DNA of 64,000 nucleotides from Microbacterium esteraromaticum. Its GTDB lineage: Bacteria > Actinomycetota > Actinomycetes > Actinomycetales > Microbacteriaceae. A program made the translations under genes and the position numbers. A model generated the notes under the pieces. That model searched no databases, had not been told where the DNA came from, and saw only the letters and a program-made list of their open reading frames with translations. The stretch is from the NCBI RefSeq assembly GCF_016907315.1, contig NZ_JAFBBS010000001.1, positions 1,488,001 to 1,552,000 of the forward strand, written 5' to 3'. Shown piece after piece: positions 41,650-51,337 of this stretch (the stretch's first letter is position 1; each line of letters begins with the position of its first letter).

Positions 41650-41793
41650 ATGTTCATCGTCATCATCATCAGCGCGCTGGCCCTCTGGGGTGCGGCGGCC
41701 ACCATCGCCGAGCTCCGCCGCGACGGATTCCGTGCGACTCCAACCGACTGGGCGCGCGTCGCCGAGAACGACCGCACCGTTCCGACACGCTGA
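41650..41793 (+). CDS. 47-residue single-span membrane protein
   Basis: Starts with a hydrophobic span (MFIVIIISALALWGAAA), then a positively charged stretch and a soluble tail, so the N-terminus is probably outside or in the membrane with the tail inside. A -10 box TAGCGT (41637-41642) lies seven bases before ATG 41650 and no ribosome binding site is seen, pointing to a leaderless transcript. Function unknown. It is separate from the ureide genes. Confidence 0.65.
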   Translation: MFIVIIISALALWGAAATIAELRRDGFRATPTDWARVAENDRTVPTR

Positions 41794-41819
41794 CCCTGCC
41801 CGGGCATCCGGCGCCGAGC

Positions 41820-42998
41820 TCAGGCGGGCAGCGGCTCGTCACGGTAGAGCGCCTCGAAGGTGTCGAGCGTGCGGTTGATGTCATGCACCGCGACACCGTC
41901 GAGTGAGGCGCGCTGCATGCGCTCGTACTCGGCGGGCGACGCGGCCAGCACCTGCGTGAGCTTGTCGGCGAGGTCGTCGACGTTGCCGGGCTCGAAGAGG
42001 TGGCCGTTCTCGCCATCGTGCACGAGGTGCGGCAGCGCGACGGCGTTGGCTCCGACGACGGGCAGGGCGGACGCCATGGCCTCCATCGTCACGATCGACT
42101 GCAGCTCGGCGATCGACGCGATCGCGAACACCGACGAGCGCGAGTAGAGCTCCCGCAGCTGCTCGTCGGTCACCCGCCCGTGGAAGGTGACACGATCGGC
42201 GATGCCGAGCTGCGCGGCGAGCGCCTCGAGAGCCTTGCGCTGATCGCCGCCACCGGCGATGTCGAAGTGCACGTCGAGCGCCGGGTCGAGCTTCGCGACG
42301 GCGCGCAGGACCACGTCGACCTGCTTCTCGCCGGTCAGACGGCCGACGAACAGGATGCGGTTCCTGTCGCGGGGCGCGATCACCGGCGTGTAGTTGCGGC
42401 GGTCGATGCCGCAGCTGATCGGTACGACGCCCTGCGTCCTGATGGTTCGCTCGAGGAAGTCCGCCGCCTTGCGGGTCGGCGTGGTGACCGCGCGCGCCAT
42501 GTCGAAGGTGCGCTTGGCGTCAGCCCACGCGAAGCGCAGCACGATGTCGTCGACGAACTTCGGCATGGCCGTGTGATCGAGGATGTTCTCGGCCATGACG
42601 TGGTTGGTCGCGATCACCGGGATGCCGCGCTCGTGGGCGATCCGGGTCAGGCCCCGTCCGATGATGATGTGCGACTGGATGTGCACGATGTCGGGCTGCA
42701 CCTCGTCGAGCACCTTGCGCGCCCAGTGCTTCGACCGCCACGGCCACACGAAGCGCACCCAGTCGTGGGGCAGCCAGCGCAGGGCGGGGAGGCGGTGCAT
42801 GGTCATGGGCTCGCCCTCGATCACCTCGGTGTGCGCGGGCGAGCGACGGTAGGCGGTGTTCGGCGCGACCACGTGCACGTCATGGCCGCGCTGCACGAGG
42901 CCGGCGGCGAGGCGCTCGGCGAAGCGAGCGGCTCCGTTGATGTCGGGCGCGAACGTGTCGCATCCGATGAGGATCTTCAGGGGGCGTCCGGAGGTCAC
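41820..42998 (-). CDS. Glycosyltransferase family 4
   Basis: A 392-residue GT-B enzyme acting at the inner membrane face. The N-terminal acceptor domain opens ILIGCDTFAPDINGAARFAERLA; the donor domain has ILFVGRLTGEKQVD (about residue 208) and the retaining-GT motif SIAELQSIVTMEAMASALP, where the first Glu of the EX7E pair is followed by TMEA. It resembles actinobacterial enzymes glycosylating diacylglycerol or phosphatidylinositol. GTG 42998 is the start. Acceptor and sugar are not shown by sequence. Confidence 0.82.
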   Translation of the reverse strand: MTSGRPLKILIGCDTFAPDINGAARFAERLAAGLVQRGHDVHVVAPNTAYRRSPAHTEVIEGEPMTMHRLPALRWLPHDWVRFVWPWRSKHWARKVLDEVQPDIVHIQSHIIIGRGLTRIAHERGIPVIATNHVMAENILDHTAMPKFVDDIVLRFAWADAKRTFDMARAVTTPTRKAADFLERTIRTQGVVPISCGIDRRNYTPVIAPRDRNRILFVGRLTGEKQVDVVLRAVAKLDPALDVHFDIAGGGDQRKALEALAAQLGIADRVTFHGRVTDEQLRELYSRSSVFAIASIAELQSIVTMEAMASALPVVGANAVALPHLVHDGENGHLFEPGNVDDLADKLTQVLAASPAEYERMQRASLDGVAVHDINRTLDTFEALYRDEPLPA

Positions 42999-43080
42999 GG
43001 GAAGTCAGCTGCCTATCTCTAGCCTTGGGCGCCCGTCACTCTACCCGAGGGGACTGTGCCCGCCCGGGAGGCGGGCCGCG

Positions 43081-43086
43081 TACCGT
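43081..43086 (+). promoter_or_regulatory. Putative -10 box for a leaderless transcript
   Basis: TACCGT ends six bases before ATG 43093, again the leaderless geometry. Confidence 0.4.
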
Positions 43087-43092
43087 GGGGTC

Positions 43093-43677
43093 ATGCGCCT
43101 GATCTCGTCTGCCGACCGCGCCCTCTGGATCCCCGTGACCGGCTCGCTCGGCTTCACCGGCCGGCGACACCGCAAGGCCGCCATCCGGATGCTGATGGCC
43201 CAGGCCGGCACTGGCCTCGGGCGCGAGACGCTGCCTGGCGCCCGCTTCGGCAGCTGGCTGGCGAGTCAGGCCATCCCGTTCGCGATGCGCAAGGCCGACG
43301 GCCGGGTGCTCGCCTGGACATGGAAGGCCGAGCCCGAGCTGGTGGTGGCCATGGCGACGGTGCAGGAGCTCACTCCTCAGCTGCGTGCCGCGCGCGCCAT
43401 GATGCCGATGGAGTACGACGACACCGAGGACTTCCGCACCGCGCTCGGTCAGGGCGAGAAGCTGTGGATGCCTGTGCCGCCGAACCCGGCATCGCCCTCT
43501 TCGGCGACATACACGTGGGACACCGGGACGCACCTCATCACCCTCACGGCGGTGTGCAGCGACCGCGAGCGCTTCGGCACGCTGCAGGGCGCCCTCGACG
43601 ACCTCGCGCGCAGCATCCGGATCGCCACCGACCTGACCGGCGGCGAGGGCGACGTTCTTCGCCTGCCGCCTGCCTGA
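43093..43677 (+). CDS. Conserved-looking protein of unknown function
   Basis: 194 residues, no family recognised. No signal peptide or clear membrane span is visible. The N-terminal half is basic (TGRRHRKAAIRMLM, near residue 20) and the rest is a mix of predicted strands with an acidic loop (EYDDTEDFRT). Tryptophans in VLAWTWKAEPE and ATYTWDTGTH stand out. ATG 43093 is supported by a -10 box six bases upstream. It is divergent from the glycosyltransferase gene with about 95 bp between. Confidence 0.6.
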   Translation: MRLISSADRALWIPVTGSLGFTGRRHRKAAIRMLMAQAGTGLGRETLPGARFGSWLASQAIPFAMRKADGRVLAWTWKAEPELVVAMATVQELTPQLRAARAMMPMEYDDTEDFRTALGQGEKLWMPVPPNPASPSSATYTWDTGTHLITLTAVCSDRERFGTLQGALDDLARSIRIATDLTGGEGDVLRLPPA

Positions 43678-43701
43678 GCGCTCATCCCCCTTTCCTGCGT
43701 C

Positions 43702-43901
43702 TAGAATCGACGGGTCGTACGAGCAACGGAAGCGAGGTGGTGCCGCATGTCCAGTGACAGTCACAGTCGCAGACACGATCTCCCCCCGCTTCCGCACCGC
43801 TGAACTGAGCCACGAGGCGGCGTCTGCTGCGACGCGCGCCCCCTTGCGCCCTTGTCAGGGCGATCCCGTTCGACGCGGTGCCCTTCCCTGAAGGCGCCAC
43901 C
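43702..43901 (+). promoter_or_regulatory. Long mgtE leader with hairpins and upstream ORF
   Basis: A -10-like TAGAAT (43702-43707) would give a leader of about 190 bases. It carries an 18-codon ORF and then three hairpins: GCGTC/GACGC (43820-43835), CGCCCT/AGGGCG (43847-43862) and CCTTC/GAAGG (43882-43894). The last one hides the mgtE Shine-Dalgarno GAAGG. I could not match it to the M-box magnesium riboswitch. Confidence 0.5.
43747..43803 (+). CDS. 18-codon proline-containing upstream ORF of mgtE
   Basis: ATG 43747 has GAGGTGG six bases upstream, a strong ribosome binding site. The product is MSSDSHSRRHDLPPLPHR, rich in charged residues and ending in a Pro-Pro-Leu-Pro run. Short leader peptides with acidic and proline codons control magnesium transporter genes in enterobacteria (mgtL) by making ribosomes stall or fall off when Mg2+ is low. 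A similar mechanism here is an inference from position and composition only. Confidence 0.5.
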   Translation: MSSDSHSRRHDLPPLPHR

Positions 43902-45260
43902 ATGACCCCCTCCCAGCTGCAGACCGTCTCCGAAGCCGCGGATGACATCCGCCACCTGATCGCAGAGAACGACCTGGCCGGCGCGTCCGCCGCGCTCACA
44001 CCCCTCGCCGTTCCCGAGCTCGTCGAGGTCGTCGACCGCCTCGGCATCGACGACGCCGCCATCGTCTACCGGCTTCTCGCGAAGTCTCGAGCTCTCGAGG
44101 TGTTCGAGGCGCTCTCGCCGGGCACCAGAGGCGATCTCGTCGGCGCCCTGCGCAAGGCCGAGGTCGCCGCGCTGTTCGCCGAGATGGATCCGGATGACCG
44201 GGTCTGGCTGCTCGAGGAGCTGCCGGCGTCGGTCGCGCCTCAACTGCTGCGTGGGCTGAACCGCCGAGAGCGCGATCTCACCGCCGCGATGCTGGGGTAT
44301 CCGCAGGACTCGATCGGTCGCCGCATGAGCCCTGAGTTCGTGACGACTCATCCGCACTTGAGCGTCGCGCAGACGATGACGCGCGTGCGGTCGGCGCTCA
44401 GCAGCGCCGAGACGGTGTACACGGTGCCTGTGACCGACGGCGGGCGCAGGGTCGTCGGCGTCGTGAGCCTCCGCGACCTGCTGTCGGCCGAGCCGGACGA
44501 CGGCATCGCCGACCTCATGAGCGAGGCGCACGTCGCGGTGGCCACCGAGGACGCAGAGGCGGCCGCACGACGCACCACCGACCTGGCGCTCCTGGCGCTG
44601 CCGGTCGTCGACAGCGAGCAGCGGCTGGTCGGCATCCTCACGATCGACGACGCAGCACGCATCCTGAAGCAGGAGGAGAGCGAGGACGCCGCCAGGCAGG
44701 GCGGTGTCGAGCCGTTGCGCCGTTCCTACCTGTCCACCCCGATCCGCCAGCTGGTGCGCTCGCGCGTGGTCTGGCTTCTCGTGCTCGCCGTCGGCGCGAC
44801 GCTCACCGTGCAGGTGCTCGACACCTTCGAGGCGACGCTCGCGCAGATGACGGTGCTCGCGCTGTTCGTGCCGCTGCTCATCGGCACCGGCGGCAACACC
44901 GGCAACCAGGCGGCGACGACCGTCACCCGCTCGCTTGCGCTCGGCGAGGTCACCCCGCGCGATGTGAAGCGGGTGCTCTCCCGCGAGGTCAGAGTGGGCT
45001 TCAGCCTCGGCCTGCTGCTCGGCACGCTCGGCTTCGCGCTCGCGGGCCTCGTGTACGACTGGCACATCGGCGTCGTCATCGGACTCACCCTCGTCGCGGT
45101 GTGCACGGTGGCCGCGTCGATCGGCGGCATCATGCCCCTCGCGGCACGCGCGATCAAGGTCGACCCGGCGGTCTTCTCGAACCCCTTCATCACGACGTTC
45201 GTCGACGCGACTGGGCTGATCATCTACTTCCTCATCGCGAAGGCGGTGCTCGGCCTCTGA
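43902..45260 (+). CDS. mgtE: Magnesium transporter MgtE
   Basis: Mg2+ channel of the cytoplasmic membrane, 452 residues. N-terminal MgtE domain of helical repeats (about 1-125), then two CBS domains (about 130-250, for example VPVTDGGRRVVGVVSLRDLL and VVDSEQRLVGILTIDDA), then five membrane spans with the selectivity signature PLLIGTGGNTGNQAAT (about residue 322). ATG 43902 follows GAAGG by seven bases; an upstream GTG at 43878 would overlap the leader hairpin. Confidence 0.93.
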   Translation: MTPSQLQTVSEAADDIRHLIAENDLAGASAALTPLAVPELVEVVDRLGIDDAAIVYRLLAKSRALEVFEALSPGTRGDLVGALRKAEVAALFAEMDPDDRVWLLEELPASVAPQLLRGLNRRERDLTAAMLGYPQDSIGRRMSPEFVTTHPHLSVAQTMTRVRSALSSAETVYTVPVTDGGRRVVGVVSLRDLLSAEPDDGIADLMSEAHVAVATEDAEAAARRTTDLALLALPVVDSEQRLVGILTIDDAARILKQEESEDAARQGGVEPLRRSYLSTPIRQLVRSRVVWLLVLAVGATLTVQVLDTFEATLAQMTVLALFVPLLIGTGGNTGNQAATTVTRSLALGEVTPRDVKRVLSREVRVGFSLGLLLGTLGFALAGLVYDWHIGVVIGLTLVAVCTVAASIGGIMPLAARAIKVDPAVFSNPFITTFVDATGLIIYFLIAKAVLGL

Positions 45261-45305
45261 GCTACGACACAGCGACGTTCTCCGACGTGCGGCCCCGGAA
45301 CGGAA

Positions 45306-45340
45306 GAACCCGCCCCCTGCACGAGTGCGGGAGCGGGTTC
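45306..45340. terminator. Hairpin terminator between mgtE and the lipoprotein genes
   Basis: GAACCCGC (45306-45313) pairs with GCGGGTTC (45333-45340) around an inner GC stem; a T-rich end follows. Confidence 0.7.
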
Positions 45341-45362
45341 TCGTCAGCGATCAGTGCGCTGA

Positions 45363-45836
45363 TCAGCCGTTGCAGGCCTCGCCGAGCTTCTTGCTGGCGT
45401 CGGTGACCTTGGTGACGGTGTCGCTCATCTTCTCCATGGCCTCGTTGGCCTTCGACGGGTCGGACGAGACCTCGCCGATGATGGTCGAGAACTCGCCGTA
45501 TGCCGTGACGAACTCGTTGTAGACGGGCGAGATCTCCTCGTTGGTGATCTTCTCGCCGAGAGCCTCGAACTCCTTCTGCACGTCCTCGAGCGCGGCAGCC
45601 GCGGCGGCCGGGTCGGTGGAAGCGGAAGCCGAGAGCTCCTGAGCCTTGTTGCTGATCTCGGTGCCCTCGTCGACGAAGAGCTTGCAGGCGTCGGCGACGC
45701 TCTGGCTGCTCGCGGCCGGCTTGTCTTCGGTCTTCTGGCCGTTGCCGTCTCCGGCCGGTGCGCCCGAGCAGCCGGTGAGGCCGACGGCGAGGGCGAGAGC
45801 GGTGACGAACAGAGCGGTCTTGGGTGCGGTGCGCAT
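45363..45836 (-). CDS. Putative lipoprotein, paralogue A
   Basis: 157 residues, starting with a lipoprotein signal peptide: basic MRTAPK, hydrophobic core and lipobox LTGC near residue 23, then an acidic low-complexity linker. The mature part is a predicted helical bundle rich in Ala, Glu and Lys with a Cys near the C-terminus (LGEACNG). It is clearly a paralogue of the next gene (shared EALGEKITNEE...SPVYN pattern). Family and function unknown; probably surface-exposed on the membrane. Confidence 0.8.
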   Translation of the reverse strand: MRTAPKTALFVTALALAVGLTGCSGAPAGDGNGQKTEDKPAASSQSVADACKLFVDEGTEISNKAQELSASASTDPAAAAAALEDVQKEFEALGEKITNEEISPVYNEFVTAYGEFSTIIGEVSSDPSKANEAMEKMSDTVTKVTDASKKLGEACNG

Positions 45837-45978
45837 GGATTCTCCTCCGGTGACAGGCCGAAGGCCCGCCTTGCGCAGCCCCCCGACTGGGACGAGCCTA
45901 TTGCACGTGTCAGCCTCGGCGCGAGGCGATGCCTCGTGACTCGCGCACGGCCACGGCCCACGGGCCCGGCTCACATCG

Positions 45979-46458
45979 TCATTGCGAGCAGGTCTGGTCG
46001 ATCTGCGTGCCCGCGTCGACGAACCTCTCGATGGCCGCCTGCATCTCGTCCATCGCGTCGGGGTTCTCGCCCTGCGCGGCGATCTCCGCGACCTTGCTGT
46101 ACGCGTCGCTGAACGAGTTGTAGACCGGAGAGACGGCATCGTTGGTGATCTTCTCGCCGAGGGCCTGGAACTTCTGGTCGAGTTCCTGCACGGCCGCGAC
46201 GCTCGCCTCCGGATCGTTCTGCGTCGAGGCGGAGACCTCCTTCGCCTCGTCTACGAGGGCGCCGCCTTCATCGGCGATGATCGCGCAGGCCTCGTCGATG
46301 CTCTGCATGGTCGCCGTCGGCGAGGGCGACGACTTCTCATCGCTCTTCGGGGCGCTCTCGCTCGTGCTCTCCGCTGCTGGGGCTCCCGAGCAGCCTGTGA
46401 GAGAGACGGCCAGGGCGATCCCGGCGATGAGCAGACCTGTTCTGGCGGCAGTGCGCAT
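45979..46458 (-). CDS. Putative lipoprotein, paralogue B
   Basis: 159 residues, with signal peptide MRTAARTGLLIAGIALAVS and lipobox LTGC, a Ser/Thr/Pro linker, then the same helical domain as its neighbour (FQALGEKITNDAVSPVYNSF). Two Cys in the mature part (DEACAII and a C-terminal QTCSQ) match the two in paralogue A and could form a disulfide. A 142-bp gap separates the two, so each may have its own promoter. This looks like a local tandem duplication followed by divergence. Confidence 0.8.
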   Translation of the reverse strand: MRTAARTGLLIAGIALAVSLTGCSGAPAAESTSESAPKSDEKSSPSPTATMQSIDEACAIIADEGGALVDEAKEVSASTQNDPEASVAAVQELDQKFQALGEKITNDAVSPVYNSFSDAYSKVAEIAAQGENPDAMDEMQAAIERFVDAGTQIDQTCSQ

Positions 46459-46589
46459 GGTTCCTCCTCGTCATGAGGCGGGAGACATGCCCGATGCAGT
46501 GCCCCAGCCTGTGCGCGAAGACTAGACCCCCTCCGATCAGCGCGAAAGAGCCTTCCGCGCCGGTGGCAGCATCGGCTCCAGGGGCGCGG

Positions 46590-47048
46590 CTACCCCTCCC
46601 GCGGACCCGCCTGCTGCTGGTCGTCAGACGGGTGTTCGGCTCCGCGCGGATGCCAGAGCACGACCTCCGTCGAACGGCGGATGCGCCGACCCGACGGCAG
46701 GGTGACGACCTGCCCGGTCGCCCCGGCGGCGAACACGCGCACACCGGGGCGATTCTCGCGCTCGGCGCGCAGCGAGCCCTCGAGCTCGCTGACGCGGCGC
46801 CGCAGCATCCGCACCTCGTCTTCCAGATCGAGCAGGCGGGCGATGGCAGGCAGGCTCATCCCCTCGCTCGAGAGCTGCGCGACCTCGCGGAGCTGCTCGA
46901 TGTCGCGCATCGAGTAGCGCCGCGAGCCGCCGCGGGTGCGGCCGGGCACCACCAGACCGATGCGGTCGTACTGCCGCAAGGTCTGAGGGTGCATTCCGGC
47001 GAGCTCCGCGGCGACCGCGATCGCGAAGACGGGCGAATCGGCATCCAT
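46590..47048 (-). CDS. hspR: Heat-shock repressor HspR
   Basis: MerR-type DNA-binding repressor of 152 residues that binds HAIR sites with DnaK as co-repressor. The helix-turn-helix is AVAAELAGMHPQTLRQYDRIGL (conserved pieces AELAGMHPQTLRQYD, then GGSRRYSMRDIEQLR), followed by a coiled coil (LDLEDEVRMLRRRVSELEGSL). It starts two bases after dnaJ, completing dnaK-grpE-dnaJ-hspR. HAIR sites at dnaK and clpB give a closed feedback loop in this window. Confidence 0.93.
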   Translation of the reverse strand: MDADSPVFAIAVAAELAGMHPQTLRQYDRIGLVVPGRTRGGSRRYSMRDIEQLREVAQLSSEGMSLPAIARLLDLEDEVRMLRRRVSELEGSLRAERENRPGVRVFAAGATGQVVTLPSGRRIRRSTEVVLWHPRGAEHPSDDQQQAGPREG

Positions 47049-47050
47049 CG

Positions 47051-48034
47051 TCAGGCCTTCGCCTTGGCCATCATCTCGGCCCGCGGGTTCTCTTTGGGCT
47101 CGAGCTCATGGAAGCGCTCGAGGGCCTCGCGCGCGGCCTCGTCGAGGTGCGCGGGTACGGCGACCTGCAGCTCGGCGAGCAGGTCGCCGGTGCCCTTCGA
47201 CGACGTGACGCCACGTCCCTTGACCCTCAGCACGCGCCCGGAGGGCGTGCCAGGCGCGACCCGGAGCTTGACCGTCTCGCCGCCGAGCGTGGGCACCTCG
47301 ATCGTCGCGCCGAGAGTCGCCTCGGTGAACGTCACCGGCACCGTGAGGCGCAGGTTCAGTCCGTCGCGGGTGAACACGGGGTGCGGGCGCACCTTGACCT
47401 GCACGACGATGTCGCCTGGTTCGCCGCCGTCGGGCGACGGGCGCCCGCGACCGCGCAGGCGGATCTTCTGCCCGTCCTTCACGCCGGCGGGGACCTTCAC
47501 CTTGAACGGCTTGCCGTCGGCCGCCTGCAGGGTGATCGTGTCGCCCTGCACGGCCGTGACGAAGTCCAGCGTCGTGGTGGCCGTGACGTCGGTGCCCTTC
47601 TGCGGTCCGCCGAAGCCGCGGTATCCGCCCGACGGCTGGCCGAACCGGCCCGCGCCGAACGAGCCGCCGCCCTGCGAGAACATCGAGAAGATGTCGTCGA
47701 AGTCGGCCTGGCTGCCCCGGCCGCCCTGCCCGAACCGGCTGAAGACGTCTTCGAAGCCGCCTGCGCCGCCCGAGCCTGGCGCCGTGAACCGGGCACCAGA
47801 GCCCATGGCGCGGATCTCGTCGTACTCCCGACGCTGCTCGGCGTCGCTCAGCACGCTGTACGCCTCGCTGATCTCCTTGAACTTCGCCTCGGCCGCGGCA
47901 TCACCCTGGTTGGAGTCGGGGTGGTACTTGCGGGCGAGCTTGCGGTACGTCTTCTTGAGATCGGCGTCCGAGACGTCTTTCGAGACGCCCAGCGTCTTGT
48001 AGAAGTCCTTGTCGAACCAGTCCTGGCTAGCCAT
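47051..48034 (-). CDS. dnaJ: DnaJ co-chaperone without zinc finger
   Basis: J-domain protein of 327 residues that stimulates DnaK ATPase. The J-domain (about residues 8-75) has the HPD motif in RKYHPDSNQGD; a Gly/Phe-rich region follows (about 80-145, GAGGFEDVFSRFGQGG), then the two beta-sandwich C-terminal domains. No CxxCxGxG zinc repeats are present and I see no cysteine at all, so it is of the CbpA/DnaJB type despite lying in the dnaK operon. Start eight bases or less after grpE. Confidence 0.92.
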   Translation of the reverse strand: MASQDWFDKDFYKTLGVSKDVSDADLKKTYRKLARKYHPDSNQGDAAAEAKFKEISEAYSVLSDAEQRREYDEIRAMGSGARFTAPGSGGAGGFEDVFSRFGQGGRGSQADFDDIFSMFSQGGGSFGAGRFGQPSGGYRGFGGPQKGTDVTATTTLDFVTAVQGDTITLQAADGKPFKVKVPAGVKDGQKIRLRGRGRPSPDGGEPGDIVVQVKVRPHPVFTRDGLNLRLTVPVTFTEATLGATIEVPTLGGETVKLRVAPGTPSGRVLRVKGRGVTSSKGTGDLLAELQVAVPAHLDEAAREALERFHELEPKENPRAEMMAKAKA

Positions 48035-48041
48035 CGATCAC

Positions 48042-48689
48042 CTACTCTGCGGGTACGGCGACGACGACCTTGGCCGGACGCAGCTCGACGTCGCCGAGCC
48101 GGTAGCCGACCTCGACGACCTCGAGGATCGTCGACGTCGTGGCACCGGGGGTCGGCTGCTGGAAGATCGCCTCGTGCTGCTGCGGGTCGAACTCGTCGCC
48201 CTGCTCGCCGTAGGCGACCACGCCGAGCCGTTCGACCGCCGCGCGCAGCTTGTCGGCGATCACGGCGAACGCCGAGCCCTCGGCGAGGTCGCCGTGCTGC
48301 TGGGCGCGCGCGAGGTCGTCGAGCACGGGCAGCAGCCCCTTCGCGACCTCGCCCTTGGCGCGGGCGATCTCGACGTGGCGCTGCTCTTCGGTGCGGCGGC
48401 GGTAGTTCGCGTACTCGGCGGTCAGGCGCTTCAGGTCTGTCAGCAGAGCGTGCTCGGCGTCGGCGATGCCGGCGTCGGAGCCGTCTGCGCTGGCCGCCTC
48501 GTCGATCTGCTCGGCGTTCAGGATGTCGTCGACCGTGAGGTCGTCGTCAGAGCCCTCGGCCGCTGCGGCCTCGGTCGAGTCGGGGTTGTCTGGAGCGCTC
48601 TGGTTCTGCGACGCGGGGCCGGATGCCTGAGCATCCGACCCCTCGCCGGGAACCTCGGCGCTGTTGTCGTCGAAGTTCTTGTCCGTCAT
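48042..48689 (-). CDS. grpE: Nucleotide exchange factor GrpE
   Basis: Releases ADP from DnaK. 215 residues with a long acidic, disordered N-terminus (about 1-75), a coiled coil (LKRLTAEYANYRRRTEEQR, about residues 85-105) and a C-terminal beta-wing domain with GVVAYGEQGDEFDPQQHEAI. Starts two bases after dnaK. Confidence 0.94.
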   Translation of the reverse strand: MTDKNFDDNSAEVPGEGSDAQASGPASQNQSAPDNPDSTEAAAAEGSDDDLTVDDILNAEQIDEAASADGSDAGIADAEHALLTDLKRLTAEYANYRRRTEEQRHVEIARAKGEVAKGLLPVLDDLARAQQHGDLAEGSAFAVIADKLRAAVERLGVVAYGEQGDEFDPQQHEAIFQQPTPGATTSTILEVVEVGYRLGDVELRPAKVVVAVPAE

Positions 48690-48691
48690 GA

Positions 48692-50668
<1,977 letters not shown>

Positions 50669-51235
50669 TCAGGTTTTCTCCGGCTGGTTCGCGAGAGCGC
50701 GATCCAGCAGGCTCGTGAGAGGCACGGGCATCCGCTCCAGGGGGATCACGTCGATGAGATCCGCCGCGAAGCGCGACTTGCGACCGGCTGCGGTGCCCGC
50801 GAAGCGGTGCAGCTGCTCCTGGATGCTGCGCACGCGCTGCGCCGGTTGACGCTGGAACCTCCTGAATCGCGCGAGCTCGCCGCGCTCGGCGAGCGTCTCG
50901 AGCACGAGCTCAGGCCCGGCGGCGCGGATCACCTCGTCTTCCAGGTCGCGCTCGCACCCGAAGAAGCCGGCCGCCTCGAGATCGGTGACGCCGAAGGCCT
51001 CGAGAACGCGAACGACATAGTGCCGCTCGGCCCCGTCGTAGAGCCCGACCACGCGGTCGGTGCCGGTCGCGAGCAGCTCAGCGCGCAGGTTGGTGATCCC
51101 GCCGAGGTCGACGATCTCGACGCCCTGCAGCGAATCACCGCGCCTCCGTGCGAGCGCCTGCAGCGCCAGCCGGTCGCTCGCACCCTCGACGAGCAGCCTC
51201 GCCGCAGCAGATCGCCGCTCGACCACGTCCGACAT
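50669..51235 (-). CDS. Stand-alone TOPRIM-domain protein of the OLD type
   Basis: 188 residues matching the TOPRIM half of OLD-family nucleases but with no ATPase domain. TOPRIM landmarks: LLVEGASDRLALQALA (catalytic Glu, about residue 17), a central strand VEIVDLGGITNL and GLYDGAERHYV, where the usual acidic pair is reduced to D and E, and ERDLEDEVIR. A C-terminal FRRFQRQPAQ block looks conserved. Likely acts on DNA or nucleotides, but no substrate is known. It ends beside the dnaK promoter and has no operon partner. Confidence 0.72.
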   Translation of the reverse strand: MSDVVERRSAAARLLVEGASDRLALQALARRRGDSLQGVEIVDLGGITNLRAELLATGTDRVVGLYDGAERHYVVRVLEAFGVTDLEAAGFFGCERDLEDEVIRAAGPELVLETLAERGELARFRRFQRQPAQRVRSIQEQLHRFAGTAAGRKSRFAADLIDVIPLERMPVPLTSLLDRALANQPEKT

Positions 51236-51324
51236 GGCACGACGATAGCGCGGCCGTCTTCGCGCCGTGCCGCTCTGCATTTCCCTGTTTGACGCCGCGC
51301 GCGACGCATCCGGTTCCGGCGACC

Positions 51325-51330
51325 TAGAGT
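51325..51330 (+). promoter_or_regulatory. Putative -10 box for a leaderless transcript
   Basis: TAGAGT lies seven bases before ATG 51338. Confidence 0.45.
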
Positions 51331-51337
51331 CGCCCGC

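Noticed and set aside
43702..43901. M-box magnesium riboswitch before mgtE
   Set aside because: I could not trace the conserved M-box core; only the upstream ORF and local hairpins are supported.
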